From NCBI GenBank assembly GCA_031841125.1, contig CM063107.1, forward strand, positions 49,613,497 to 49,677,496: DNA of 64,000 bases, given 5' to 3'. Within the stretch, counting starts at the first letter, position 1. Every line of letters starts with the position of its first letter. Below are positions 31,921 through 43,888 of the stretch, piece by piece. A program made the translations under genes and the position numbers. The notes beneath the pieces were generated by a model that saw only the letters and a program-made list of their open reading frames with translations, searched no databases and was not told the origin of the DNA. The stretch comes from Acanthococcus lagerstroemiae (Eukaryota > Arthropoda > Insecta > Hemiptera > Eriococcidae).

Positions 31921-33889
31921 ACGTCTGATTTTTAAGTTCGAATAAAACAATGAGCAAGAGGCTAGAACTTGAACCATGAAGCATGCAGCAGTTCAGAGAA
32001 CAGCTGCTTTCTTTTTTCCCTGTCTTTTTTCCCTTCTTTTTTCATTATTCCTTTCCTAAAATTTGCTAAAAATTGAACTCTCGGCACCGTGCTTTATTCG
32101 CCTTATAAATGATACTCCTGCCCCCCTGCAAAGTGGACAAAACGAGTTCGCCAAAGGCTCGATATTTTTAACGAAAATTCGGATCGGCGGTGAAGTTTTG
32201 CGTTCGTATTATTAGCCGGAGGTTGTGAACAGCAATTTGTCTCATTGCATGACGGTATGAAGAGTTCGGAGAATACGAATTTCAGAGTCCTCCGGGCTTG
32301 CAATCGTGTTTTCAAATAAGAGTACTCACCGGATGTTCTTCCTGTCCGCGGTGAACTGAATCTTCCAGTGTATTGTAATCACATTATGAACAATACGGAC
32401 GCGTGCAAAAATAAGGGAAAAAACACGAAAACAGAACACTTTAATTTCAACGCGACATAGAGAAAAGGTGAAACGAAAAAACAGCACTAAGTCACTAGTT
32501 ATCACAAAATCACGTTTAATGTCGCCGACACCGATACCAATAACGCGTTTGCGGCGTGAAACTGGAGTGAACTGCTGGACACTCCAGTAAACAATACGTA
32601 TTTCTTGCAAACGGATTTGCAAACGTTTACCCCGACAGTTAACTTCATTTTCCTTTTACTCAGTTCATCTTTCTCTCTCTCGCGTTCACTGGTTCCAGTA
32701 ATGACCTTTCTCTTTTTCCTACGTATATATTCGCGCCTCGCTCCATTCATCTCCTTCACACGGCGTAATTATTTCCAGTTAGATTCTGATAATTATTATA
32801 ATTCGGCGCGTGTATTTTTGTATACACCGTGATGACCAACTTATAATAAAAAGGTATTAATGATCACTCAATTATCGACATCAATCGTTACTCGGGATGC
32901 TTAACGTTGAATACTTACGAGATAAGATGCGCGACGATTACGATCAAATTATCCGCCGCCTGTTAACGGTCCATAAATTTCGCACCTTTTTGCTTTTTTC
33001 CCCTTTTTTACTTCGGCCGTGACGATTTTACGAGCTGTCGATGGAGACTATAGCTTGATGATGGGCGATTGTGCGGCGAAAAGATGCGTATAGTTTCGAA
33101 TAATACTATTTTATCGAATTAGAAACCGAGTTACTCGAATTTGTGCGGAAAATTCAAATGAGCAGATAAGAATTTAACGATCTATTTTATTTACCTCAAT
33201 TTTCATTTCTTGGTAACATTTCGTGCCGCTGATGTTAATACTGCGGCTCGTTCGAAGGAAGGCGAAACTAACGAGTTTGTATCGTGGTCCAGGAATTTCA
33301 AATGAGAAATAGGGAGCGAAGAGCGGGATGTCTACCGATCTCGGAGTTCCGGGAAAGTCCCGGCAGCTGAAAGTAGGTCCTGAAACCCTGGAAATGTCCT
33401 GGAATTCACCTAACTAACTATTGCCTAAGGTCCCGGAATTTCTTTTAATGTTGGGAGCAATTTCTCCCCCCCCCCCCAAAGCTTGGACTGTTTCCCCGAT
33501 ACATGGAGACTGCTTTGTGCATAGTCCAGATCGAAAACGACTAGAGATGTCGCCAACCAACGTGAATTTCTAAGAATTTGAAACAATAATTGAATCGGTG
33601 AGAACCAAAAGGTGGTTAAGTACAAAATTGTCAGTTTTGAGTTAGCGACGGAAGCTAAGGCATTAAGGCATGGCAGATCGACTGGTGTAGTGGAAATTTC
33701 GCTCACGCGTCCGGAACATAGTTTCTACCTACGTCACATCCAAAAATTTCATGTTCTTGTGTCAAAAATAAAGAAAAACTTCGAAAAGTTCCATTTTTCA
33801 GCTTCGTAACTTATTATTTTTGACTCGAAAATTGGCGATTTTCAACAAAAATGAATCATGATTTTTTCGGCGCTACATATTGAGGCCGT
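31921..33889. other. Mostly unique, CpG-containing stretch
   Basis: From about 32100 to 33300 the sequence is relatively GC- and CpG-rich, with no repeat partner and no persuasive ORF (32103-32315, 32326-32622, 32502-32759 and 32605-32832 overlap on opposite strands). A 12-nt C run lies at 33466-33477. Confidence 0.45.
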
Positions 33890-34150
33890 CCTCCCTCTCC
33901 AGGAGCTCCCACCTTCATCAAGAAGCGACCCCCGGGTAGGGTACCTCTGGTGATATGTGAGATGAAGTTACAAGGGAGGCCATCAGGAATTTATCCCCAC
34001 GGAGGGGAAGGAGGAGGTGGCTTTTACTGTTTAGTGTATAGAGAGTCCTCCCTCTCCCACCACAACTCCTCGTCTTTCACCGCCACCTTGCTCCTCCCAA
34101 GCTTCCTCCTCCACCATAGACCCCCTCACAAGGGTAGGCTACCCCTGGAG
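33890..34150. repeat. CT-rich repeat, related to 16.4-17.4 kb
   Basis: CCTCCCTCTCC, AGGAGCTCCCACC, CCTCCTCCACCAT and CTACCCCTGG blocks recall the CT-rich interval at 16440-17425. It is shorter and more broken. Confidence 0.5.
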
Positions 34151-34234
34151 AAATGAGTAATTAAGGGACAGGGTAGGCAACCCGCAAGGTTTTTTTTCTC
34201 CCGGAGGCGGCGGATCTTACTTTTTTAGTTCGTA

Positions 34235-34455
34235 GAGAGATTTTATTTAAATTTATTAATTGAAAATTAATTATATTTGATTTATACTAATAAAAGCTTT
34301 TATTTTATACTTATTTTAAATGGAAATTAAGTATAATAAATTATATATTATTAATAAAATCAATAATTTATTTTTCTCACTTCCCAAGCCCATAGCCCGT
34401 GAGTGTAGCTCCGTGGCTCGATAATAATAATAATAGTAATAAAAAAAATTATTAA
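34235..34455. repeat. Extreme AT-rich block with ATA-repeat end
   Basis: 34235-34380 is almost purely A/T. A short GC-containing segment (CCCATAGCCCGTGAGTGTAG) follows, then a TAA/ATA run at 34420-34441. The composition is unlike both flanks. A decayed retroelement tail is possible. Confidence 0.5.
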
Positions 34456-34946
34456 ATTGAAATGGAACAAAGTCTAAAATGATCTATGTACTTCAGTGTG
34501 GGAAGAAGTTTCATGCAGTTTTCAGTCGCAAATATTCACTTTTGGTCACCAACGAGAACCAAAAGGAGTTCAGTCCAAAAACTTTGAGCTAGTGCATCTG
34601 AGGTATTGTTGAACATTTTTTTTCGCAGTACCCTTAAAACTCATATTTTTTGGTCCCCTTTCATTGCCCTAAACCATGTTTTTGACACAATTTTGGTTTT
34701 TGTATAAATCAGTTACTTGCTTCTCCTAAAAAGTGTGAAAAATGGACTTAATCTTTTTTGACTCTCATCAGTTCAATTTTTCAAAAGTCAACTTAGTGAA
34801 CTCACACGAATTTTTTGCCAACTTCTGACAATGTGAACGAATTTCTTTTTTTGCGAACTTTGAACATTGAACGATGCGAACGAATTTTGTGCAAACGTCC
34901 AAATGAAATTGAAGTTTTTTACACAAATTACCTATTGTGTTAATCA

Positions 34947-35060
34947 GGGTGTCTACCAGTCATGGAAAACCTGGAAAGTCGTGGAAAGTCACGAGTTTTG
35001 GAAGTATAGGTCACGGAAGTCACGAAGTTTTATTGGAAAAAAAAAATTGGGAAAATAAAT
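34947..35060. repeat. Terminus of CAGGGTGTCTA family
   Basis: CAGGGTGTCTACCAGTCATG is followed by GGAAAACCTGGAAAGTCGTGG and TCACGGAAGTCACGAAG. These sub-repeats of AAAGTCAYGG are typical of the family. No matching right end was found. Confidence 0.55.
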
Positions 35061-35331
35061 CAAAACTGTTTAAATTGTGACAGCATGTGAACAGTTTTTT
35101 GTTTTTCATGTTAGTTATTTGAGGTCATGAAAATTTAAGTAAAAAATGATGAATAATGAACGTATCAAAACACAATAAGCATCGGATGATGAAATTGGAA
35201 ATAAAACTATAGATTAGTTGATTGTTACTCTCTCATTATTTTCTTTAGATGTTCCTGTCTGAATTATTTCGAATATAGTGAGTAGAACCTAATGAGAAAA
35301 AATTCATAAAATAAAGAAACCAGGGTGTCTG

Positions 35332-35425
35332 CTGGCCTAAAAAGTCATAAAAATCACGATATTTCAACCAAGACTTGAAAAAGTCATGATATTTCATCAT
35401 ATCATAGTTCACGATATTTTTATTA
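35332..35425. repeat. Terminus of CAGGGTGTCT family
   Basis: CAGGGTGTCTGCTGGCC is followed by AAAAAGTCATGATATTT-type words. The same words recur at 36293-36325 (TCATGAAAAAGTCATGATAT), which could mark the far end of a 1-kb element. Confidence 0.5.
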
Positions 35426-38059
35426 CAAAAAATCTGTTTTCTATTTGATGAGGAAAAAATATTGAGTGAATATTTATTATGGGAGTTCAGCGCACTCTGT
35501 ATTGATAGGGAGTATTGACTGTTGGTAATAGATCAAAAATGGCGGGTGTCTAGACTCGGGTCAGTTATGTTCTAGTCATGGACGTTAACTACTAAATCTG
35601 GACTTTTCACTGTCGCTAATGTGGAGGCCGAAGTATTTTGTAATTCCTTCCGAAAATATTTTCCAAAATTGTTTGTTTTAAGCTTATTAGTTATTATTGC
35701 TTGTATTCTTCAGAAATTGGTTAATAAAATAAGTGATTAATGATTTTTCTAAATCAATACATAATGAATCTAATATTTGTCAGCCTTTCATTTTTCCTGT
35801 CAATTATTAGATGCGGAACACATTTATAACCAATTTCATACAAATGAACTGGTGTCTATTTTCTGCGTGCTTATAAATGCCAAAGATTGCATGTTCAAAC
35901 CGCCCACAAAGAGGGGCAAAACTATGAGAATTTTTCAACTCTTTTAAGACTGTCTCATTTGTATTACAATCCGTATTACTGTAATGTCGTTAAAGAAAAA
36001 ATGTTGAAGTATGCAACAAGCATAATTCTGGTGATTTTATTTTTAAAGAAAGAAACTCGAGCTTTGTGGCTTGCATGGGAGTTGAAAAGTAGGGTTAACT
36101 TGTACTCTCAAGATATTTTCTCATTTTAGGTATCCCCCTATTGGAAAATCAGGTGCAGAATGTACATTCCACTCTGTAGGTCTTGGTTTAGGGGATGACA
36201 GAGGAGGGGGTCAACAGGGGAGCCCCTGGTGAGGCGCGAAGCGCCGAGTTTGCCCCCTCCCCTTCCTTATCCTTGTTATATCCCCATGATAGTCATGAAA
36301 AAGTCATGATATTTTTTTCTCAAACCTGAAACAGAAATTAGAATGTTTGTTGTTTGGCTATTGTTTCTTCAAAGATTCATTATACGTATAGGGTGTCTCT
36401 TTTGCAATGACCCCCCTTCCACCTGGTGAGTAGGCAACTTACCGCGACAATATGTAAATATGTTTGCATACTATTACTTTTGGAGGGGCTCAGTTATGGT
36501 CAAATTTTGAGAAGTTTCTTATCTTTGATTTTTTTCCTTCACGCGACTGGAGGTAAACAGAAAAATGGCACTAGTAGGTAATAGTAGAGGGCAGTTAAAT
36601 GGTCGGAATCGGTTCAACAGGGTATTCATCAAATCAATTTTAGTACAAATTATATCAGAAAATTTTCACATATTTTTCAATTTCCTCCGAAATTTGCCCT
36701 CTTAAGCTACTGTTTTTTTATTTGCAATAGATTGTACATTAAATTTCTCATAAAAAAGGTCATGATCAATTTTCTTGTATCTGGATTAAAACTGCTCATA
36801 ATGGGTTCAAGGTATCCCCGTTCAGAGTTATTACTTTTTAACACAACTGCACTGACGTTATGAAGATAATAATCATCTTCTTCAACTATTTTAGCACTTC
36901 ACAGTGTTATATCATTTATGAGGCTTATTCACCTCCCTCCTTTCATCTATTTACCCCATATTTTAGATTGAGGCCCATGCAATGGGGGGATCTGGTATTT
37001 TGTAAATTTTAATATGGGTATCCAATAATTGGTGCCAAAGGTTGCTAAATTAAGTTTTGGTAACATTTTGGCCATACTCTCCGAACTGTGGCGCATATCG
37101 ATGGGAAGGAGGTGCAAGATGACAGTTGTGGTAACCGCACAGAATAATGAAAGAGCGTGGAACGTGGTTGGACATGATTTTCATAAAATAAATTTCACTT
37201 AGTACACAATTGTGTTGGGAAATGTTATAAGGGTAAAGGAGAAGTGAAAAGAAAGAGAAAAAAGAAGAAAGAAAGACGAAAAAAGAGAAGAAGACGCGCT
37301 CTTTGAGATTTGTCCCGGGAAGCATTTCCCTTGAACCCGACACAGGTCTTAAGTTATGTCATTTGTGCTGTTTGAGCTGATCTAATCGTTTAAGCATTTT
37401 GAATCAGTGAGGCCTCTTGGGCTGCTGGAGTATGAGATAAATACACTGGGAGGCGAAATGCTTTAAATTCTAGCCATGGCTTTAGTGTTTAGTAACCATG
37501 ACATTATTTGGAGATTTGCTGATTGAAGTTGACAGTGTATTTATAAGAGCTTGATTCACAGCAAAACAACTGGGGTGGATGGACGAGACCATCACAGTCT
37601 GGTCTCATCATAATAAACATCTACTGGAGATTAGTAGTTACTTTTCTATTCTGTTTTCGTGTGAACAGTCTGAAGGAAAATCGAAGACTTTTCGTCAGTG
37701 AAGGGCCTAACAGTTGATCTATCCTAAAGTCATCCCAATTTGAAATTCACCACTGGTTATTCATGGGCAGCTCGGAAGGGAGAAAAAGAGTGCATGGGGG
37801 GGGGGGGAATTTCCACGGGCCCCCCTCTCTTTTCAGTTCATTTTGTTCTCTTGTCGCAGATGGGAAAAAATTATAAGCTACAGGATAAGAGGTTTTTTAC
37901 TATGGTATAAGAAGTGATTACTAATTTGATGTACAGTATAGCCGTAGGCATAAAAAAATATATGATGGGGAAATAACACGAAAGGAATAGAACCCCAACC
38001 AGGGAAGTGGGCATCTTCGGGCTGTCAGGCCACAAAGATCCGTCACCCAAACCACAGAA
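35426..38059. other. No recognised gene
   Basis: The ORFs at 35887-36129, 37050-37343 and 37871-38122 have no domain. A GC-rich island at 36185-36275 contains GGCGCGAAGCGCC, a perfect hairpin. A 12-nt G run lies at 37796-37807. Confidence 0.35.
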
Positions 38060-38065
38060 CAAGAA

Positions 38066-38990
38066 ATGGGGAAAACAAAAATAAAGACAGAAAATATGAG
38101 AATTTTGTTCTTTAATCGCCAAGGGTTAGCGAACGAGGGAAGATTTTTGGAATTGGAAAATGCGTCGGAGAGGCTAAAATGGGATATAATTTGGGAATCA
38201 GAAACAAAAAGGAAAGGGGAAATTTACCCAAAAGGAGAAATGGTAATCAATTTCATTATTTTGGGTCAACAATAGGGTACAGGGAAGTAGGTTTCTACAT
38301 CAAGGAGCAGTGGGTGCCCCACGTAAAGGAAGTAAAGGGTATAAGTGAAGCATAGCAATGTTGAAAATTGAAATAAATAAAGGAACCAAACTTTGGATAA
38401 TCCAAGTTTATGTTCCTACACTAGACCCTTCAGTGGTGGAAATCGAAAAAGTTTACGACCAACTGAGCCAAATTTATGAAAATGAAAGAGAATACTGTAC
38501 AATAATAATTTTTTTAATTTTTTATTACAAGCTCGCGGGCTTGGCGGAACGAAATCGACTGAACAATTACATTATTGGATCGATAGGTTTGTGGGGGGAG
38601 GGGGGAGTTGGTCTCGCTCCTCACCTAACCACTCAGTTCTGGGTATGAGCGTTGGTCAAATGTAACCAGATTTTTTCGAAAAGATGGGTAGATGAGGTGA
38701 TCGCGGTGGCCGGCCTCAATTGGGGGTACAATAATAATGGGGGAACTTTTATTCCAAGATGGGTGAAAATAGGGGAAATAGAAGAAATGTTGGTAAATAT
38801 ACTAAAGGAGAAACAAACGAAAATGGGGAAAGGATATTAGGGTTAGCTGATAAAAATAATTTTAAAATAGCTGGATCGTTTTTCAAAAAGAGTGGTAACA
38901 GTGGGCGTGGAAGTTATTGATGGGAAGTCGAAAAATGAAATAGATCATATTTTGATCAATGCAATGAAAATTACTGTGGACGTGGATGTT
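38066..38990 (+). pseudogene. RTE-like endonuclease domain, frame-broken
   Basis: MRILFFNRQGLANEGRF (38096-38146) and WDIIWESETKRKGE match the N-terminal strands and the metal-binding Glu region of LINE endonucleases. VGFYIKEQW and IAMLKIEINKGTKLWIIQVY, with YVPTLDPS (38290-38430), continue the fold. Near 38830-38900 a shifted frame reads RGLRLADKNNFKIAGSFFKK. KSKNEIDHILIN (38925-38965) is the D-x-ILIN block near the domain end. At least four frame changes and a foreign GC-rich segment show it is inactive. The domain normally nicks chromosomal DNA. Confidence 0.85.
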
Positions 38991-39852
38991 ATTTCAAATT
39001 TATGCTTCAGTAGTATTCTGGAAAAAATATTTCGCAAATTAGGCTGGGAAGGGAGGGAAATCAAAATAAATGGAAAATGGTGCAACAATTTCAGATTTGC
39101 TGATGATATAGTCCTGCTAGATAAAACTAATGAAGAGCTGTTGAGGATGGGAAGAGAATTGAAACGTGAATGCCAAATATCTGGACTGGAACTGAATGCC
39201 CAAAAAACAAAAATATCACAGAATAAAGAAACAAAAGTGAGATATATTAATTTGGATGGGGAGCTAATTAAAAACGTAAAAGACTTTAAATATTTTGGAC
39301 AAATACTATCATTTGAAAATAAAATGGAAAAAGAAATCAAAACAAGGATCGTAAATGCGTGGAAAGCTTTTTGGGCGCAAAACATTAATTTAAAGGCAAG
39401 TTCAGTATTAAAACAAGAACCAAAATATTACAAAATTGTGTACTGCCCATTTTAACGTATGGGGCCCAAACATGGACGTTGACAAGAAAACAAATACAAA
39501 AATTTAGGGTAGTTCAAATTTAATGGTAAGAATTATTGTGGGTATCTGGTTGAGGGATAAAATTAATTTAACAAAAATCAGGAAAATAGTAGGGATTATA
39601 GATATAGGAGGTGACTTCAAAAAATTGATAGTTAAATTTGCAGAACATATGGCCAGGGAGGTAGGGGAAAATGGAGTAGAACAACAACGGGTTAGCCATA
39701 TGACAAAAAGAGACGTAAGGGTAGACCAGCTACAAGATAGCTGGACGAAATTATAAAATTTGGGGGTCCTCATTGGATAAGTACAGCGTAAGAGAGGGGC
39801 ATATAGAAACGGGTGACGGACGCATATGCCCTAAGATGGGTGAATTAGTTGG
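38991..39852 (+). pseudogene. RTE-like reverse transcriptase C-half and tail
   Basis: LEKIFRKLGW leads to FRFADDIVLLDKT (39090-39128), with the catalytic F-A-D-D of motif C. SGLELNAQKTK, KYFGQILSFENKMEKEIKTR and WKAFWAQNI follow, a 187-codon ORF ending at 39455. Frameshifts lead on to TYGAQTWTLTRKQ, VRIIVGIWLRDKINLTKIRK, RPATRWLDEI and VTDAYALRWVN before a stop near 39848. Motifs A and B are absent, so polymerisation is impossible. A role as a host gene is unlikely because every block is LINE-typical. Confidence 0.88.
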
Positions 39853-39860
39853 GACGTACT

Positions 39861-41209
39861 AGCTACCTACCTAATTCAAGGCTGTAATAAAATAAAATGA
39901 TGTAGCCGTAAGCGTTGAAATTTAGGCCTTTCAAAAATATCGCCCCCCCCCCCCGGTGAAAGTCCGGACCCTGGGTATTTTCCCCTTTCTCCCCCCTCTC
40001 TAGTCAGGGTTGTTCATGGGTTATCGCAATGATTGCTTGATTTGATGTGTATTTGCATAACCAGAGTGAGAATTGAGACTAGCGAATTATTCTCATTCGA
40101 GAATGCTTATCTAATTATTTCGAAAATGTAAGATGCCAGGCTACATGGGAACGCTACGGAGGAAGGTTGTTGAGGTTTATCCGGGTGCTTTCGATTTCAT
40201 CGCGACAATGCTGGACAAATCTCGATGAAACCGAGTTTGAAAAAATTATAAATTCGATGTTCGTCCGAAAGCACCAAACGAGCCCATCGCGATAAAGCCG
40301 CAAATTTCACGCGTTGTCCTGGTTTCCATACACGCGGGTACCAATCTTTCATCTTATTTTAGTGATCTTTTTTCTATATACTGAAAACACTACATCATGT
40401 ACTACAGAATCTCGACTCGCGGTAATACCTAAAAGTAAACAAGTAAATAGGCCTGAAATTCTCGATTTAAAACGAGACTTATATTTGCGGCGTTATATCA
40501 ACGATCACATATTGTCTCGTTGATATAATACTTATACTAATCATTTTCATGATTCAATGAATTACTACTTAAATACGCGTGAAATATCTTTAAAACACTT
40601 TATCGTTTAATAATGCCGAATAGCGTAGAATTTCTAGATATACTAAGATCTATGGAACAAACCGACAGTACCTGCATGTAATTACGTTCAGCAAACGCTA
40701 TTTCGGAGATCGATTTCGTAATGCGGAGTTACTAGTATAATTTCGTCGAAATACCAAAAATAAATTACTTGGTATGTCAGACGTAACACCGGTTTGATAT
40801 CCTGCGTATAAGACAAAATCATTGGCGGGTAAAAAAAAAAAAAACTGAACCTCAAAAATAAATGTCAAACCAGCGCATAAATGATAGTAGCCGAAAACGA
40901 GAAACCATCGACTCTTCTAAGGTCCTTTTCGATTCAGCACGTTATTTAAAAAAACAAAAGAATATGTGGCGATCTTCTTCTCTCTAATTAACATTTTTGT
41001 ATAAATCGTCTAATCATCTGGTTCGACAATGCGAGCGTCTAACAAACGTCTTTGGTCTCCTGCATGTCTGTACACATCCAACTTGTGCCCTTTTGAATAC
41101 CACGTTGCGCCTTTTCTATGTACTATCGTTTTTTGATTTCGAATGCCCTCGCTGCGGTCCGGACTTTTTTTTTTAAACAAACCCTAAATCCCCCGCACAC
41201 ATTTTAAAA
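39861..41209. other. Unique CpG-containing stretch with one perfect hairpin
   Basis: No transposon signature is seen from about 40080 to 41200. TTATATCAACGA (40493-40504) and TCGTTGATATAA (40517-40528) form a perfect 12-bp stem with a 12-nt loop that does not extend further. The ORF at 40314-40523 has no motif. A 12-nt C run lies at 39943-39954. Confidence 0.4.
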
Positions 41210-42581
41210 TACCGTAATCTGGGGTGACTTCGGACTATTTTTAACTTCAAGTCCCTGTAACTTCCTAACATGTGGTACAAAGGTGGTTTGAAAGTAACTA
41301 AAAAATTTTGTCTTGACCTGTAGTTTACCACCACATGGGTTAAAATCTGCTTTATTTTAATTTTGAACCTTCCAGAAGACAAAAAGTGGTAGTCTAAATC
41401 TAAAAATTATCCAGAAAAGGGGTGACTTCGGACTTTTTTTTTCTTCAAAAAAATATAATGTTTAGATATCCTAAAGTTCTGAAGGCACTTTATGGACTTT
41501 AAATGAAGAATCAATATTTATTTGACTATTAAAAGGCATTTTTATTCATTGACGTATACAATTATTCTGAAAAAATCAATTTGTAAAAAAGAATATCAAA
41601 ATTTCGGCTATAAAAATGTGAAATTTTCAAATATAAATTAAAAATGAGGTACACTTTTTTATATACTTCATTGTCAAAGTCGTGGTGACCTCTTCTGACA
41701 TTTTTCAAACTTACTTTCATTACAATATCAGATAACTAACAGGGTGTCTACAGGGTCAAGTAAGTGTAAGTCAAATAAAAGTCAAGTACTCAAAAAAAAA
41801 AAAAAAAAAAAGAGTTAAGTGGTAAAGTAAAGGTCAAGTATTTTCTCAAAATTCTTTCATAGGTCAAGTAATGTTAATTATATGAATGACTAGGAATGAT
41901 GAATGAACTAAAAAATAACAAAGCTAGAGGTAAAAAATTCTGTTCTAATTGTCAATATAATAATTGCAATTTGTTGTTCTTCATTATTTGTGCGATGTGG
42001 CATATTATACTAATTTTTGCAGTTTTACGATTTGCTGAACTACTTGCATGTTCCTGCATAAAGCGCGCCTTTTCGCAGCTCTTATAAAGTTAAATTTATA
42101 GGTCAAATAAAATTCAAGTATTTTGATTTTCCCAATTGTGTACACCCTGACAAAATATTAAATACATCTGGGATATCTTTATACCTACAAACATTTTTGT
42201 CACTTTTTCTACTTTTTTCCCGATAGTTCAACTTCCATTCATTTTTTTGATCTCTCTCTTTTTTCGTTGTAATTATTCAGAAATATGTTTGCTGTGTCCG
42301 ACCATGAGAAAACGAAAGTTTGATAACAAGATTCTTTTGGTAGTCCAAACAAAGTATTCTGACTTTTTTTTTTTTTTGGGCGTTTTGTATGTGCGTCACA
42401 AGAATTATTCTAGTTTCCCTATATAGATTTTTAAATCCATTTTAACTACATAGCAGTGTAGCCACATGGATGGGCAGTAATTTCGTACCAAATTTGATCG
42501 AATTTCCTTCAATCTGAACTTCGTGGGAAATGTTTTAAGTAAAAAAGTTGAATCGGTCTGAAGTTACCCCAGATCACGGTA
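41210..42581. mobile_element. TACCGT-ended element with long inverted ends
   Basis: The left end TACCGTAATCTGGGGTGACT and right end AGTTACCCCAGATCACGGTA are inverted repeats of about 30 bp, with TA at both extremities. The GGGGTGACTTCGGAC motif also recurs internally at 41420-41434. No transposase is visible. A CAGGGTG-ended MITE lies within it. The ends resemble those of the elements at 58.8 and 62.4 kb, so one broad family is likely. Confidence 0.75.
41740..42149. mobile_element. CAGGGTGTCTA-family MITE, 410 bp, nested
   Basis: The left end CAGGGTGTCTACAGGGTCAA and right end CAATTGTGTACACCCTG are inverted at their last 12 bp. GTCAAGTA words recur near both ends. The flanking octamers ATAACTAA and ACAAAATA match poorly. 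It sits inside the element at 41210-42581. Confidence 0.75.
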
Positions 42582-42952
42582 CTAATATTACTTCTGCCTT
42601 AAAAAAATGGAAAATAAAAGTCTACGCGTTAACTCATGAGTCCTGATACGAATAATCGTAACAACTAATGGTTAAAAACTGAGAGTAAGACGTGCATTTT
42701 GCTATGCGTGTGAAATTTTCTTAGTGTTTTATTCAAACAAGTAATTAACTGGTACATAATGTACTTAGATTGAGTTCTAAGTTCCGCTAATTATGCATTC
42801 TAGATGAGTTTATTAACATTTGCATGATCGGCGAACACATTATTACGCTCGCATCGAACGGACTGGACATAGTACATGTCTAACTGCATCGTTGCATGTG
42901 TAATGTCAAAATAGAATCATACAGTTTACTTTCACGAAAATGGAAGTATTCT
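42582..42952. other. No recognised feature
   Basis: No ORF, repeat partner or element end was found here. Confidence 0.3.
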
Positions 42953-43005
42953 AGAGCCATGGCGGTGGGAGGGTGACTGAAGGGTTACCAAAGAAAGGAG
43001 TTTAG
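42953..43005. repeat. Leader block shared with 44503
   Basis: AGAGCCATGG ... CTGAAGGGTTACCAAAGAAAG matches 44503-44541. It lies outside the mariner-like ends in both places, so the copies may have been duplicated together with flanking DNA. Confidence 0.55.
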
Positions 43006-43366
43006 GTGCCATAACCATCAAAATCGAGTTTTGCAGTGGGATGAATTCCATTAACTGTGTATGTGGATTCACCAAAGAACGCATTTTCCAAGTCCATTTG
43101 TTGGTGTAGTTGAAAGGGTGTAAGTGCTACGACCCAGAAGTGGAAAGTTAAGAGAAAAAGTTTCATGTACGATAGATGCCCCGTAAGTGAGGTACACATG
43201 TTTTTCTACAGCGAACAAAGCGAACTAGCGGCTTGAAATGCGTGGGTGAACTAACGGTCGCGTTGTGTGTATTAGCATTATTTAGTGACCTTTGTGAAGA
43301 TGAGTAGTCCTATGACTGTGTACTTGAAGATTGAAATGTACGCGGTAATCTATTATCATTGGGAAA

Positions 43367-43580
43367 AAAAAAAGGGGGAAGGGAAAAAATCACCGAAGAA
43401 AGTTTTTAAGGGATGAACAAGATGAAAATCAGATGGAGCAGGGTCTAGACTATGCGATGGATGGTCAAGAACTTCCCATCCATATTTCTCAAGCCACAAC
43501 TGAGGTTTCTCAAGTGGTGTAGGGGGTCCGCATTGTTGTGCAAAAGAATGATGTTTTTTGTTGCAAGGTGTCCACGACAT
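43367..43580 (-). pseudogene. Mariner transposase fragment, left arm
   Basis: The minus strand reads WLEKYGWEVLDHPSHSLDPA and PSDFHLVHPLKTFFGD. It matches the HPPYSPDLAPSDFHLF block with the third catalytic Asp of mariner transposases, here altered to SLDPAPSD. It is preceded by SFAQQCGPP, a degraded nearby segment. Only this late portion survives. Confidence 0.82.
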
Positions 43581-43667
43581 TTACGGGCATAAAGATTTCA
43601 GTTTTTCTACTAAACTCTTGTATTCAGGATGCCCAGAAATGTCGCGGATATCTTAAAGCGAAAAAGT

Positions 43668-43835
43668 CGTTCTTTTGTTGAAGAACGTGACTTCCACATT
43701 GCTAGAAAAACTCAGTTGTGGTTTGAGAAATACAGATGAAAAGTTCTTGACCCCCATTGCATAGTCCAGACCTTGCACTATCAGATTTAACCCTTTTCAG
43801 CCCCCTAACAAAATTCTTTCGGTGATCTTTGTTTG
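43668..43835 (+). pseudogene. Mariner transposase fragment, right arm
   Basis: The plus strand reads ERDFHIARKTQLWFEKYR, a stop, and KVLDPHCIVQTLHYQI, then QNSFGDL. It is the mirror-image copy of the left-arm transposase fragment with more substitutions and stops. Two opposed copies flanking a short centre show the palindromic build. Confidence 0.75.
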
Positions 43836-43888
43836 TGTGGTGATAATGGATTTGCCGCGTATATTTCAATCTTTGTGTACACAGATGT

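Larger units (their letters stand above)
38060..39860 (+). mobile_element. RTE-like LINE, nearly end to end but internally deleted
   Basis: The endonuclease, part of the reverse transcriptase and the C-terminal tail occur in order on the plus strand. The reverse transcriptase fingers and motifs A and B are missing at a junction near 38990. A GC-rich segment near 38550-38640 interrupts the endonuclease. The 3' end runs into TAATAAAATAAAATGATG at about 39885-39902. It is the longest LINE copy in the window and useful for reading the fragments at 6.1, 15.8, 20.0 and 25.5 kb. Confidence 0.87.

Noticed and set aside
38892..39455. 187-codon ORF as a host gene
   Set aside because: Its FADD, NAQKTK and KYFGQI blocks are LINE reverse transcriptase motifs, and flanking frames continue the same element.
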